The notes under the pieces are model-generated. The model saw nothing but the letters and a program-made list of their open reading frames with translations. It ran no database searches and had not been told where the DNA came from. A DNA stretch of 64,000 nt from Branchiostoma floridae (taxonomy: Eukaryota > Chordata > Leptocardii > Amphioxiformes > Branchiostomatidae), in contig NC_049979.1 of assembly GCF_000003815.2 (NCBI RefSeq), forward strand, positions 1,159,865 through 1,223,864. Direction: 5' to 3'. Below, one piece after another: positions 37,134 through 47,556 of the stretch. Position 1 is the stretch's first letter; the number at the start of each line of letters is the position of its first letter. The translations under genes were made by a program, and so were the position numbers.

Positions 37134-37789
37134 CTGTTGGAAAATGTCAAGACGTCTTGTGAGGAACAGGGTAGAAGTCTTTAATGTCATTCCCTCAGCC
37201 TCTAAAGCCTCAGCCTACTTAAGGTATTAAACCACTGCAGTGCACTACTGCTCTAAATGTATCAGGGTCATTTGATGGACATAAAACTATTATAATTATG
37301 GTTGAACTGGTCTCTTCAGTCCCTTTCTCAATCATTGCGGTTTGCTTTAATGTCATTCCTCCAGCCTACTTAAGGTATTAAGAGCAAATGTCTGTAAGGA
37401 TCAAACAATGGTGGCAGGGGTCAAAAAATAGATTTGGCTCATATTTTGCACAGTGATAGTACTTGGTTCACAACCCCTCAAAATAGCTTTCTTTTAGATC
37501 AAAACTCCTTGTTGCCATGGTAACGGGCAAACAAAGTTTTCTGGCCAATTTCCCCAATTTTCGCATCTCAAAAACACAGAAATCAGCATATTTTACGGCA
37601 CTGTCTCGGCAACACCTTTAAACCTATCATCAAAACAAAACAAGATCTAAATAGACCAACATGGCGGCGATAGAGTGACGTGAGTCGGGCAGCTCCGAGA
37701 GTTTGTTACCTGTCCGAGCTTCTAAAGTGTGCAGGCGGTCCTCAGTTTTTGGAAACGATATTTCTGCTACGTCTAGACTTCACTGCTGA

Positions 37790-38677
37790 ATGGGCAAAAG
37801 GAATAGAGGGTCTACCGGCTCCAGTGCTGGTGAAACCAGCCCGTCTCAGCAAACCCCCCCTCCCAAGACCCCGAAAATGGCGGCTAAGGAAGTCGACGCT
37901 GCTACAGTATGCGAGGTGAGTCTGAAATCCCTCTCACCAGAGCTACAGGCACTTGCTCAAATCATCCTGTCACAAGTTAAAAAGACTGTCGTAGCGGAAT
38001 TCAACTCTATGGGGGACAAACTTTCGTCACAAATACGTTCTCTGGATACAAAACTGGAAAATCTGACTACCGATGTGAACGCGATGCGGGATCGGGTGCG
38101 TGAGCTGGAGTCCGCCGCGGAGTTCCAGGAGAGTGAGGTGAAGCGACTGAGTGACTCCCTTCAGGAGGAACGTCGTGAGAGAGCGAAAGCGGTTCTTTTG
38201 AGTGAGAGATACTCTATGAAAGCTGATGTGATCATAAGGGGCATCCCGTGTAGTAAAGAGGAGGACAGTTTTCAAGTATTCACAGGCTTCCTAGTCAACG
38301 AACTGGGGTTCGATTCGAGTATTGCTATGCCTATCGTCGCCGTTCACCGGCTTGCAAAGCCATCATCTGCCAAGCCAGACCCACCTTTGCTTGTTCGTTT
38401 TGTCAGCTACCATGACAAGGATCGTGTGTTACAAGCTGGCCGTAATATGCGTGTTAGAAACAAGTTTGTGGTGCATGAACATTTGCCGCCCCCCCTACAG
38501 GCTGCACGGTCTAAACTGATACCAGATAGGAATGCGGAAGTGGACAAGGCCAGGCGCAGCAACATGAAAGTCAACGCTTCAATCAGGGTGCCTCCCAAAA
38601 GTACTTTCGCTGTGTTGGTAGTCAACGGGATGGAGAAGAAACGTGTGGATGCGCTAGATCTTATCCTGTCTTCGTAG
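37790..38677 (+). CDS. LINE-1-type ORF1 protein (retrotransposon RNA-binding protein)
   Basis: An intact 295-codon reading frame. The N-terminus is basic and Pro/Ser-rich (about 1-40). A predicted coiled coil follows (about 65-145, with heptad-like DKLSSQIRSLDTKLENLTTD and RVRELESA). Next is an RRM-like region (SMKADVIIRGIPCSKEED, about 148-215) and a basic C-terminal domain (about 215-295; RNKFVVHEHLPPPLQAAR). That order is the L1 ORF1 (transposase_22) architecture: a trimeric RNA-binding chaperone for retrotransposition. No ORF2 follows; the next 480 bases show no endonuclease, then the gap at 39165. It lies upstream of, and opposite in strand to, the KIF26 motor exon, so it may sit in a KIF26 intron. 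It is either a 3'-deleted LINE copy or a retained ORF1 gene; I favour the former. Confidence 0.8.
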   Translation: MGKRNRGSTGSSAGETSPSQQTPPPKTPKMAAKEVDAATVCEVSLKSLSPELQALAQIILSQVKKTVVAEFNSMGDKLSSQIRSLDTKLENLTTDVNAMRDRVRELESAAEFQESEVKRLSDSLQEERRERAKAVLLSERYSMKADVIIRGIPCSKEEDSFQVFTGFLVNELGFDSSIAMPIVAVHRLAKPSSAKPDPPLLVRFVSYHDKDRVLQAGRNMRVRNKFVVHEHLPPPLQAARSKLIPDRNAEVDKARRSNMKVNASIRVPPKSTFAVLVVNGMEKKRVDALDLILSS

Positions 38678-39264
38678 AATGAACTTGAATGACTCAACAT
38701 GATTGATTTAGCCCACCTGATGAACCATGCATGAGCAATGTCTTCTGGACGGCGGAGACGAATTTGCATTAAAATGTTGTTATCTCCACAAAGTGTGTCT
38801 GAAGAATTTTTGACAGGTGTAAAACAGTGTTTCTTGGCCATAGGGGCTGATTTGTTATTATTGTCCTTCATTCTCATGTCACGCTGTGACTGACTTGTGA
38901 CTGACTTGTGTTAAGTTATATCTTTGATTTATTTCTGTTCTGATTCTGTTCTTGTCCAATGATTCTGACATTAACATACAGGATTAAATACTTATTCTGT
39001 TTAGTTTGCATGGGAATGGAAATGATATTGTTTTTGATCCGAATAGTTATTTTTGTTGTGCTTGTTATTGACAATTTGCTCCTCTGGACTTAAAACGATT
39101 AATTATAATGGAGCGAATGCCCAGATACCACCGTAAAAGAATAAATGATCTGATACATGCGCGTNNNNNNNNNNNNNNNNNNNNNNNNNNNNNNNNNNNN
39201 NNNNNNNNNNNNNNNNNNNNNNNNNNNNNNNNNNNNNNNNNNNNNNNNNNNNNNNNNNNNNNNN

Positions 39265-39513
39265 AGGCCACGGCCTCCTCGTTAGCTTCTAGTATGTCCT
39301 GGTTGGAGATGTTGGGGCCTGTTAAAACCGAGACAGGCCTTCATGAAGATTGGCAATTGTCTCTGGTCTGTTGCGAGCCGTTGTGCCCCTTCCCACCTCT
39401 GCAAGGTCTTCTTCCACTGCTTGCATACACTAGCACGATAATGTCTTGAGATTGAGCAACCCACCACATGTCTCAAAGACGTGAGACAGCTGTTGTGTTG
39501 CACTGAAGGGCGC
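39265..39513. repeat. Dispersed repeat, partner of 19325-19600
   Basis: Opposite orientation to the 19.3-kb copy, starting right after a gap. Over 85 percent identical by eye. Unrecognised family. Confidence 0.75.
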
Positions 39514-39515
39514 TA

Positions 39516-39714
39516 CTGTAAATGCAGAAATGTTCGCGGTGGATTAATTTTCGCGGTGACCACTTCACCGCGAATTTAAAACCACCGCGAACATTTTTCT
39601 ATTATGATATTAGATTGCAGTCTGTGGTGTTACCGCGAACTTAAATCCACCGCGAAAAGTCCTTTTTCCCGCTACCGCGAAATTAAATCCCCACGAACTT
39701 AAATACATTTACAG
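39516..39714. mobile_element. MITE with TA target duplication and CGCGAA-rich inverted repeats
   Basis: 199 bp between TA dinucleotides (39514-39515, 39715-39716). The left end is CTGTAAATGCAGAAATGTTC; the reverse complement of the right end is CTGTAAATGTATTTAAGTTC. The interior repeats CGCGGTGG / CCACCGCGAA on both strands, so the RNA would fold as a hairpin. No coding sequence. Confidence 0.85.
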
Positions 39715-39845
39715 TATATGCAGACACAAGTATGCAGATGCAGATGGGCATTTCCGCGACTTTAGTGACTGTCGACATCTCGTTGCTCTCCAGAACTTCC
39801 TCTTCTTCGATTTTGAGCAGCTCTTCTAGTCGAGTGTGAGTCTTC

Positions 39846-40097
39846 GTGGCCAGAATCTCACATCTAAATACTGGTCAGATCTTGGCCAGAATCTCACATC
39901 TAAATACTGGTCAGATCTTGGCCAGAATCTCACATCTAAATACTGGTCAGATCTTGGCCAGAATCTCACATCTAAATACTGGTCAGATCTTGGCCAGAAT
40001 CTCACATCTAAATACTGGTCAGATCTTGGCCAGAATCTCACATCTAAATACTGGTCAGATCTTGGCCAGAATCTCAGATCTAAATACTGGCCAGATA
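39846..40097. repeat. 36-bp tandem repeat, 7 units
   Basis: Unit GGCCAGAATCTCACATCTAA then ATACTGGTCAGATCTT. Because 36 is divisible by three, several frames on both strands stay open (e.g. the 12-residue repeat GQNLTSKYWSDL). I take those frames to be by-products. Confidence 0.93.
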
Positions 40098-40329
40098 ACG
40101 CAATTCAAATGTAGAACCTCCATTACACTAATCTCCAAGCAGATCCTACGGTGCCATAAGATAGTATCAAAGCTGGCAAAGGAGTGTAGCCGGCTAAGAG
40201 AGTCAAACGGGCACCGGAGGGAAGTTTGATGCTATACATTACGCACCGTGGATCTGGTTGGAGATTACATTACACAGCGTCACCTGGTTGACCTACTCAA
40301 CGACAAAGTTTTAGCGTCGCCAAGAAACA

Positions 40330-40777
40330 TGTAGATGAGTACACATATTGGAACATTCTAAGGTTTGCAATGTTTACCTCCATGACAACGGAGCTATAGT
40401 TTTTGGTATGTCTGTCAGTGTGTTTGTGTTTCCGGATATTTGTGATCACCATAACTCTAGAACCTCTAGATGGATTGTAATGATATTTGGTAGGTGGGAA
40501 GGTGTTGCAAAGACAAAGATCAGGGTCAAGTTTGGGCCCCCTGGCGTGTGACCTTGGTACTGCAGCAGAACTTTGATCTGGACATGCTATAGTCTTGTTA
40601 TGTATGTCCCTGTATTGATATTGCTTTTAGATTATTTTTACTTGTAAGTCACAGCATTTAATCCAATAAAGGCTGCTACTGTGTGCTGTGTCTTGTAACA
40701 GCGAAATAATCCGTTCGTTCGTTCTTGTATTTGTAATTAGCGGCTTTCTCCCTGGAGAGTAACCGGTTCCCAGTCGC
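40330..40777. repeat. Dispersed repeat, partner of 18260-19000
   Basis: Opposite orientation to the 18.3-kb copy. On this strand it ends with AATAAAGGCTGCTAC and a CGTTCGTTCGTTC tract, which could be the 3' end of a non-LTR element. It is cut by the gap at 40778. Confidence 0.75.
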
Positions 40778-40877
40778 NNNNNNNNNNNNNNNNNNNNNNN
40801 NNNNNNNNNNNNNNNNNNNNNNNNNNNNNNNNNNNNNNNNNNNNNNNNNNNNNNNNNNNNNNNNNNNNNNNNNNNNN

Positions 40878-41760
40878 CTAAAGGCTCTTTAAGTCTTATA
40901 TACGTGTGCATTAAGAGGATATAATGTGTGTTTAGGTGCCTTTTCAGCAGCCTAAAGTTGCCATAAATACTTATTAAAACGCCCTTAAGACATGTTTAAA
41001 CTTCACGTTTATCTGATCTAAAGCCTCTTTACGTCTTATATACGTGTGCATTAAGTGGATTATAACGTGTGTTTATGTGCCTTTTCAGCAGCCTAAAGTT
41101 GCCATAAATACTTATTAAAACGCCCTTAAGACATGTTTAAACTTCACGTTTATCTGATCTAAAGCCTCTTTACGTCTTATATACGTGTGCATTAAGTGGA
41201 TTATAACGTGTGTTTATGTGCCTTTTCAGCAGCCTAAAGTTGCCATAAATACTTATTAAAACGCCCTTAAGACATGTTTAAACTTCTCGTTTATTTGATC
41301 TAAAGCCTTTTTACGTCTCATATACGTGTGCATTAAGTGGGTTATAACGTGTGTTTAGGTGCCTTTTCAGCAGCTTAAAGTTGCCATAAATACTTATTAA
41401 AACGCCCTTAAGACATGTTTAAACTTCACGTTTATTTGATCTTAAGCCTATTTACGTCTCATATACGTGTGCATTAAGTGGATTATAACGTGTGTTTATG
41501 TGCCTTTTCAGCAGCTTAAAGTTGCCATAAATTCTTATTAAAACGCCCTTAAGACATGTTTAAACTTCACGTTTATTTGATCTAAAGCCTATTTACGTCT
41601 CATATACGTGTGCATTAAGAGTCTATATTTTTCGTTTTAGCAGCTTAAAGTTGTCATATATACGCACTAAAATACCCTTAAGACATGTTTAAAGTTCCCT
41701 CTGTACGTCTCATATACGTATGCATTAAGTTGATTATAAGGTGTGGATAAGTGCCAATTT
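40878..41760. repeat. 141-bp satellite array, about 6 units
   Basis: Units start CTAAAGCCTCTTTACGTCTT and contain CCTTTTCAGCAGCCTAAAGT and ACGCCCTTAAGACATGTTTA. Period 141 measured between 41018 and 41159. The last units (after about 41590) are shortened and diverged. It is bordered by assembly gaps on the left (to 40877) and near the right (41872), so its real length is unknown. Confidence 0.93.
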
Positions 41761-42818
41761 AACAGAATAATCATAAGCACGTTTCCAAGCAAGAAAATAC
41801 AATGGATGACACTTTGAAATTTTATTGAATCAGGAGAAAATATTACATGGAAAAGTAATAAAAAAAAACTANNNNNNNNNNNNNNNNNNNNNNNNNNNNN
41901 NNNNNNNNNNNNNNNNNNNNNNNNNNNNNNNNNNNNNNNNNNNNNNNNNNNNNNNNNNNNNNNNNNNNNNNNNNNNNNNNNNNNNNNNNNNNNNNNNNNN
42001 NNNNNNNNNNNNNNNNNNNNNNNNNNNNNNNNNNNNNNNNNNNNNNNNNNNNNNNNNNNNNNNNNNNNNNNNNNNNNNNNNNNNNNNNNNNNNNNNNNNN
42101 NNNNNNNNNNNNNNNNNNNNNNNNNNNNNNNNNNNNNNNNNNNNNNNNNNTGTTCAGCTTGCAGTCTCGGCTTCGATTAATCCGGATGGTACAAGGGTCG
42201 TGATTTCCCATTCTGTGTCGATTTCCAACAGCATCAACTTGTACAGAATGATAGCCACCTCCTCTCTTTGCGTCAAATTCCGTCAACGGGGGTCCTAAGC
42301 GGTAACAGCCACAACTTGCGGATTAGAACAGGTCCAAACGTTCTTCAATACTTCTCTTCAAATGAACGCCTGGAAAATAACCGCTCCGTGCCAGTAAATT
42401 TGAACCCCCACTCTTTTCTGCCATTGGATACATCCTATCACATGACACAGCCCCTGTGTATGTATAGTATGCCGGCCACAGACGGAGGCGCGCCCCATGC
42501 CGCATACCCGTACGAATTAACGCTGAATAAATTTACATCTAGCCTGCCCACGCATATCACAATAACCAAAACAAAAACGAGCAACACGTGAAGACTCTGC
42601 CTGTGTACCCAGACTGTTCTTTCTTGACTCTTGCTTGCAGATGAAGAAGTAAACATCATTCGTACATTTACTTGTAGAAATACTCGCCGTTTAATAATAA
42701 GAAAAACATAACAGAAATACGTAACATTTCATATACGTCTTGGCAACATATTAGCTAAACGGGGGAGGTCTCCCCTAGTTCGCTTAAACTGCGCGGATTC
42801 AAAGATTAAACATGTCGT

Positions 42819-42917
42819 TAGCCTGATTAAATCTCGCTTATAGCAGCCCGCCCAACATCCGCCGGCCAACTGGGCCAGTTACAGCCCTGGACAGCGGAGT
42901 TTGTGTTACACAGACTA
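42819..42917. mobile_element. 99-bp MITE in the 116-bp satellite array, copy A
   Basis: TAGCCTGATTAAATC at the left; the reverse complement of the right end is TAGTCTGTGTAACAC. Target duplication ACATGTCGT (42810-42818, 42918-42926), which is part of the satellite unit. Confidence 0.9.
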
Positions 42918-44071
42918 ACATGTCGTATGTTCAACAGAAATACGCAACATTTCATGTACGTCTTGGCAACATATAAGCTAAACGGGGGTGTTCTCCCCTA
43001 GTTCGCTTAAACTGCGCGGATTCAAAGATTAAACATGTCGTATGTTCAACAGAAATACGCAACATTTCATATACGTTTTGGCAACATATAAGCTAAACGG
43101 TGGAGGTCTGCCCTAGTTCGCTGAAAGTCTTAAACTGCGAAGATTCAAAGATTAAACATGTCGCATGTTCAACAGAAATACGCAACATTTCAGATACGTC
43201 TAGCAACATATAAGCTAAATGGGGGAAGTCTCCCCTAGTTCGCTTAAACTGCGCGGATTCAAAGATTAAACATGTCGTATGTTCAACAGAAATACGCAAC
43301 ATTTCATGTACGTTTTGGCAACATATAAGCTAAACGGGGGAGGTCTCCCCTAGTTCGCTTAAACTGCGCGGATTCAAAGATTAAACATGTCGTATGTTCC
43401 ACAGAAATACGCATTATTTCATGTACGTTTTGGCAACATATAAGCTAAACGGGGGAGGTCTCCCCTAGTTCGCTTAAAACTGCACGGATTCAATTGAAAG
43501 ATTAAACATGTCGTATGTTTGACAGAAATACGCAACATTTCATATACGTTTTGGCAACATATAAGCTAAACGGGGGAGGTCTCCCCTAGTTCGCTTAAAC
43601 TGCGCGGATTCAAAGATTAAACATGTCGTATGTTCAACAGAAATACGCAACATTTCATGTACGTTTTGGCAACATATAAGCTAAACGGGGGAGGTCTCCC
43701 CTAGTTCGCTTAAACTGCGCGGATTCAAAGATTAAACATGTCGTATGTTCAACAGAAATACGCAACATTTCATGTACGTTTTGGCAACATATAAGCTAAA
43801 CGGGGGAGGTCTCCCCTAGTTCGCTTAAACTGCGCGGATTCAAAGATTAAACATGTCGTATGTTCAACAGAAATACGCAACATTTCTTGTACGTTTTGGC
43901 AACGTATAAGCTAAATGGGAGAGGTCTCCGGGACCGTCTCCCCTAGTTCGCTTAAACTGCGCGGATTTAAAGATTAAACATGTCGTATGTTTGACAAAAA
44001 AACGCAAAATTTCAAATACGTTCTGGCAACATATAAGCTAAACGGGGGAGGTCTCCCCTAGTTCGCTTAAA

Positions 44072-45100
44072 AGTAGCGGCCACAGCGGACATGTATGCTG
44101 ATGACACATCAGCCTACATATGCGCTCCTTCTATTGAAACTATCTCACATAATCTACAGACAGAGGTAAACAACATCTGTAGCTGGGTAAGAGTGAACCG
44201 GCTTTTCTTGAACACTTCAAAAACAAAATGTATTGTACTGGGGAGCAAGCCCAAAATGTCTGCTAAACCCAAACTCACATTAACTGCAAATGGTAAGGTT
44301 ATCGAACAGGTCTCAGAGGTAAAACTACTTGGTTCGACAGTAGATGAGTGCCTTACCTGGAATACTCACACAAAATTAACATCTAAGAAAATGGCTAGAT
44401 CACTGGGGATGATCAAAAGATGCGCATACCTTATGGATCAAACATTGTTAAAAATTGTAATAGAATGCCTTGTACTATCACACATCGATTATTGCAGCCC
44501 AGTTTGGTCATGCACAACTAAAACTAACATAAACCTTCTGCAACGAATGCAGAACAAGGCAACTCGTCTGTTTCAGTCGAAGCCACAGTGGAAACCTGTG
44601 CACACGAGATTGTTAATAAACACCATGACAACATTTAAAAGGATAACACTCACAAACGAACCCATTTGTATCAGTAGGCAACTGCGTTCGGTCAACAACT
44701 TGCATAGTTACAGAACCCGTTTTGCTGCTAAACAATCTTTTCTGTTAGAGAAACCTAGAACTAACGCACTGATGAAGTGTTTCATGTACAGGGCTGTCAG
44801 TGTGTGGAATAACCTTCCAATTGTCATGCAATCCACACAATCCCTGAGAGTGTTTAAGGATGGTTTGCACAAATACTTCCACCAGTAGTTACAAGCACTG
44901 TGCGACAGGATTGTCAATTTTTAAATTATGTATATTGTAAATATGTTATTGATTTAGATGTGTTTGTGACTTGTCTAGTTGCCAACCATGTTTGTATAAT
45001 GTATTGTCTCTGTGAATGAATACCAGGAAGACTAGCGGTGGACCCTAGGGTCCACCGCTAATGGTTATTCTAATAAAGTTTCAAGTTTCAAGTTTCAAGT
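44072..45100 (+). mobile_element. 5'-truncated non-LTR retrotransposon (reverse transcriptase 3' half)
   Basis: The open frame 44091-44888 (265 residues) begins at the catalytic motif YADD and continues with the thumb region (VKLLGSTVDECLTW) and the C-terminal segment common to CR1/L2/Rex-like LINEs (VLSHIDYCSPVW, LLQRMQNKATRLF, RAVSVWNNLP). The rest of the RT and the endonuclease are absent, which is typical 5' truncation. The 3' UTR has a perfect 28-bp palindrome (45033-45060), a TAATAAAG signal and a terminal tandem TTTCAAG repeat instead of poly-A. It is inserted in a satellite array; the flanks CGCTTAAA and GCGCGG rejoin the unit with no obvious target duplication. Confidence 0.88.
45033..45060. 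other. Perfect palindrome in LINE 3' UTR
   Basis: 28 bp with each half TAGCGGTGGACCCT mirrored exactly. As RNA it would form a stem just before the heptamer tail. LINEs of the L2/CR1 group use a 3' stem-loop for recognition by their reverse transcriptase (established); the role here is inference. Confidence 0.7.
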
Positions 45101-45243
45101 GCGCGGATTCAAAGATTAAACATGTCGTACATTCAACAGAAATACGCAACATTTCATATACGTCTTGGCAACATATAAGCTAAACGGGGGAGGTCTCCCC
45201 TAGTTCGCTTAAACTGCGCGGATTCAAAGATTAAACATGTCGT

Positions 45244-45342
45244 TAGCCTGATTAAATCTCGCTTATAGCAGCCCGCCCAACATCCGCCGGCCAACTGGGC
45301 CAGTTACAGCCCTGGACAGCGGAGTTTGTGTTACACAGACTA
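45244..45342. mobile_element. 99-bp MITE in the 116-bp satellite array, copy B
   Basis: Identical in layout to copy A, with the same target ACATGTCGT at 45235-45243 and 45343-45351. Same position in the satellite unit, so it was probably copied with the array rather than inserted twice. Confidence 0.9.
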
Positions 45343-45659
45343 ACATGTCGTATGTTCAACAGAAATACGCAACATTTGATATTCGTTTTGGCAACATATA
45401 AGCTAAATGGGGGAGGTCTCCCCTAGTTCGCTTAAACTGCGCGGATTTAAAGATTAAACATGTCGTATGTTCCACAGAAATACGCAAAATTTCAACTACG
45501 CTCTGGCAACATATAAGCTAAACGGAGGAGGTCTGCCCATGTTCGCTTAAACTGCGCGGATTCAAAGATTAAACATGTCGTATGCTCAACAGAAAAACGC
45601 AACATTTTATATACGTCTTGGCAGCATATAAGCTAACGGGGGAGGTCTTCCTTGCGTAC

Positions 45660-47440
45660 ACGGCGGTTCGAAATAAATTATACATGGCTCATATTCAACA
45701 GAAAAACGCTACATTTCATATGACGTAAGGGAGCGCATATAAGCCAAAAGTAAGAGGTCTTCCCTGTTCGAATTAAACCTTGCGCACAGAAAGATTGAAT
45801 ACGTCATATGCTTTCGGAACAAACAACACAGAAGAGTATTTCATTTGACTTTGCTGAGGTATTAACATAACATTTTGTACCGGAAAACGCAATTGTCAGT
45901 TTTGACTGTAAACCTTGCCACTGTTTTAAAACAGATGATGCAATGCTTTATCAAACACCAGACAAAGGCTTATTATATTTGACATGGCCGAGGTAAGTTT
46001 GGTAAACTAAACATGTATTTTGTAACAGATCTAGAGAAACGGTATTTGTGAGTTTTGACAGAAAATATAACCACAAAACAGTAATACGGAATATCTTTTA
46101 TAACTTTTTAAGACATTTAAGTTCTCTTTTCGGCATACTAAAATAGATGTAAAATTCACGTAAAGAAACACGACAGATTAAGTAACATTTACAAACGCTG
46201 AAATCTTACGTAAAGGCCAGATGTATGTTTCCGATGCCTTTAATAGATCTTAAAATCTTCTGAAATATTTCTCCGCCTTTAAGGGCTTTATACGTATCTC
46301 TGAAACTTTGCTTAAATAGTTGTTTTCGTGCTGTGTTAAAACCAAGTGTCAAAACAATTTCTCATGTATCAGCGTGGTACCTGAAACAGTAAAACAAGAT
46401 GAGAGGAAGGGAAATTAATGTAACGTTAACACTTCGCCAAAGTTTTACCTGGCATATTTATTGTACCCCACCCACATTTTTTTTACCCATCCCTTAAAAA
46501 CAAGCTTAGGTCTAATCAATGAGTATGATGCTGATACCGATAATGCAACACCTGCTTGGTTCCCAAAGGCTGCTATCTCATTTCCTGTGGGAAACCTGTC
46601 TATCTTTTTTACCTAAGAACCTAACGAGTATGCAATTCATATTTATTTAGAGCACCACATAGAATTTCAGCCAATGAAATGCTTGAATACGAGGGTGAGT
46701 CAGAAAGTGATGCAAGTGATTTTGTAACACGCTCATTTTTCAATCGAACGAGTTATAAGTTAGCACACAGGTAAAGGCAGATACCCTCTTGAGATTCAAC
46801 TATCTAGATTTGATTTTCATCATTTTAAGGGCACCTGAATTGATTTCAAAATGACCACACCCTTTGACGCTTGTCAGACGATCAATTCCTCCAAATCTGA
46901 CACACTTACAGTTACTGTAGGACGTTAAAATTACACATGAATAATAACAAATGTCTTTAGAGGTTGCATGCTAATTTGGATGCAAGGATGGAGTAAGTTG
47001 TGATATTGATATTTATGGCCGAATTCGTGATTGTTGATTAAAAGTGTTTGTAGACTACTTTTCCAATTCCCAAAAGAAACGAACCTTGACACATTTAGTA
47101 ATTATTCAGGGGCCAAGATATGCGCTCGTTTTTATTCCTCTTAGTGGAAAAATGGGCTACAGAAACTTTCAATCAACACACCACAAATTCCGTGACCCAA
47201 ACGACCGCTTATACCTCACTCTATACCAGCAATGAGCAAAGAAAAACTCATTGGATTTTAAAGAGAAATGCAGTTTACTACATGTGCAGGTTCAGTCTCA
47301 TACAATAGCCAAAAATGGGATAAGGAAATTCTTAACTGTACGTTAATTGGACCTCACTTATCTTCTGGCGTGATTCCAAGGGTGTGGTCATCTTGAAATC
47401 AGCTCAGTCAGCTTGGTAGAGCCAAATTAGGTGTTCTTTG
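45660..47440. other. Intergenic region upstream of polycystatin
   Basis: AT-rich and without supported genes. The part from about 46370 on is duplicated at 54.9 kb. Confidence 0.5.
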
Positions 47441-47495
47441 TATCTCAGTTCCTGTTTTATATGTTCTTAAAGGCACTAAACAAACAAAAGTACTG

Positions 47496-47504
47496 TATTT
47501 AAAG
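47496..47504 (+). promoter_or_regulatory. Possible TATA-like box of the polycystatin gene
   Basis: TATTTAAAG lies 52 bases upstream of the ATG, in a stretch (about 47430-47556) that is nearly identical in the duplicated copy at about 55425-55553. The equivalent position in the copy reads TACTTAAAG. The spacing would give a short 5' UTR. The TATA role is inference from sequence and position only. Confidence 0.35.
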
Positions 47505-47556
47505 CGGACATGAACAGGACGTCATCCATTTCGTGTGGAAGCAGAAGTGTAACAAC

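Larger units (their letters stand above)
42690..45660. repeat. About 116-bp satellite array, split by a LINE and two MITE copies
   Basis: About 15 units spaced 114-123 bp. Key words: CAGAAATACGCAACATTTCA, TTTTGGCAACATATAAGCTA, AACGGGGGAGGTCTCCCCTA, GCGCGGATTCAAAGATTAAA. The GGGGAGGTCTCCCC centre is a palindrome in almost every unit. Units decay to the right beyond 45.5 kb. The LINE insertion spans 44072-45100. Confidence 0.93.

Noticed and set aside
38700-39164. Search for LINE ORF2 after the ORF1 gene
   Set aside because: No endonuclease or reverse transcriptase motif in any frame before the gap.
39846-40097. CRISPR-like appearance of the 36-bp repeat
   Set aside because: Units are directly adjacent without spacers, and the surrounding genome is clearly eukaryotic.
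42250-42310. Ribosomal-RNA-like words (GTCAAATTCCGTCAACGG)
   Set aside because: Only a short partial resemblance to the small-subunit CCGTCAATTC region; no neighbouring rRNA sequence.
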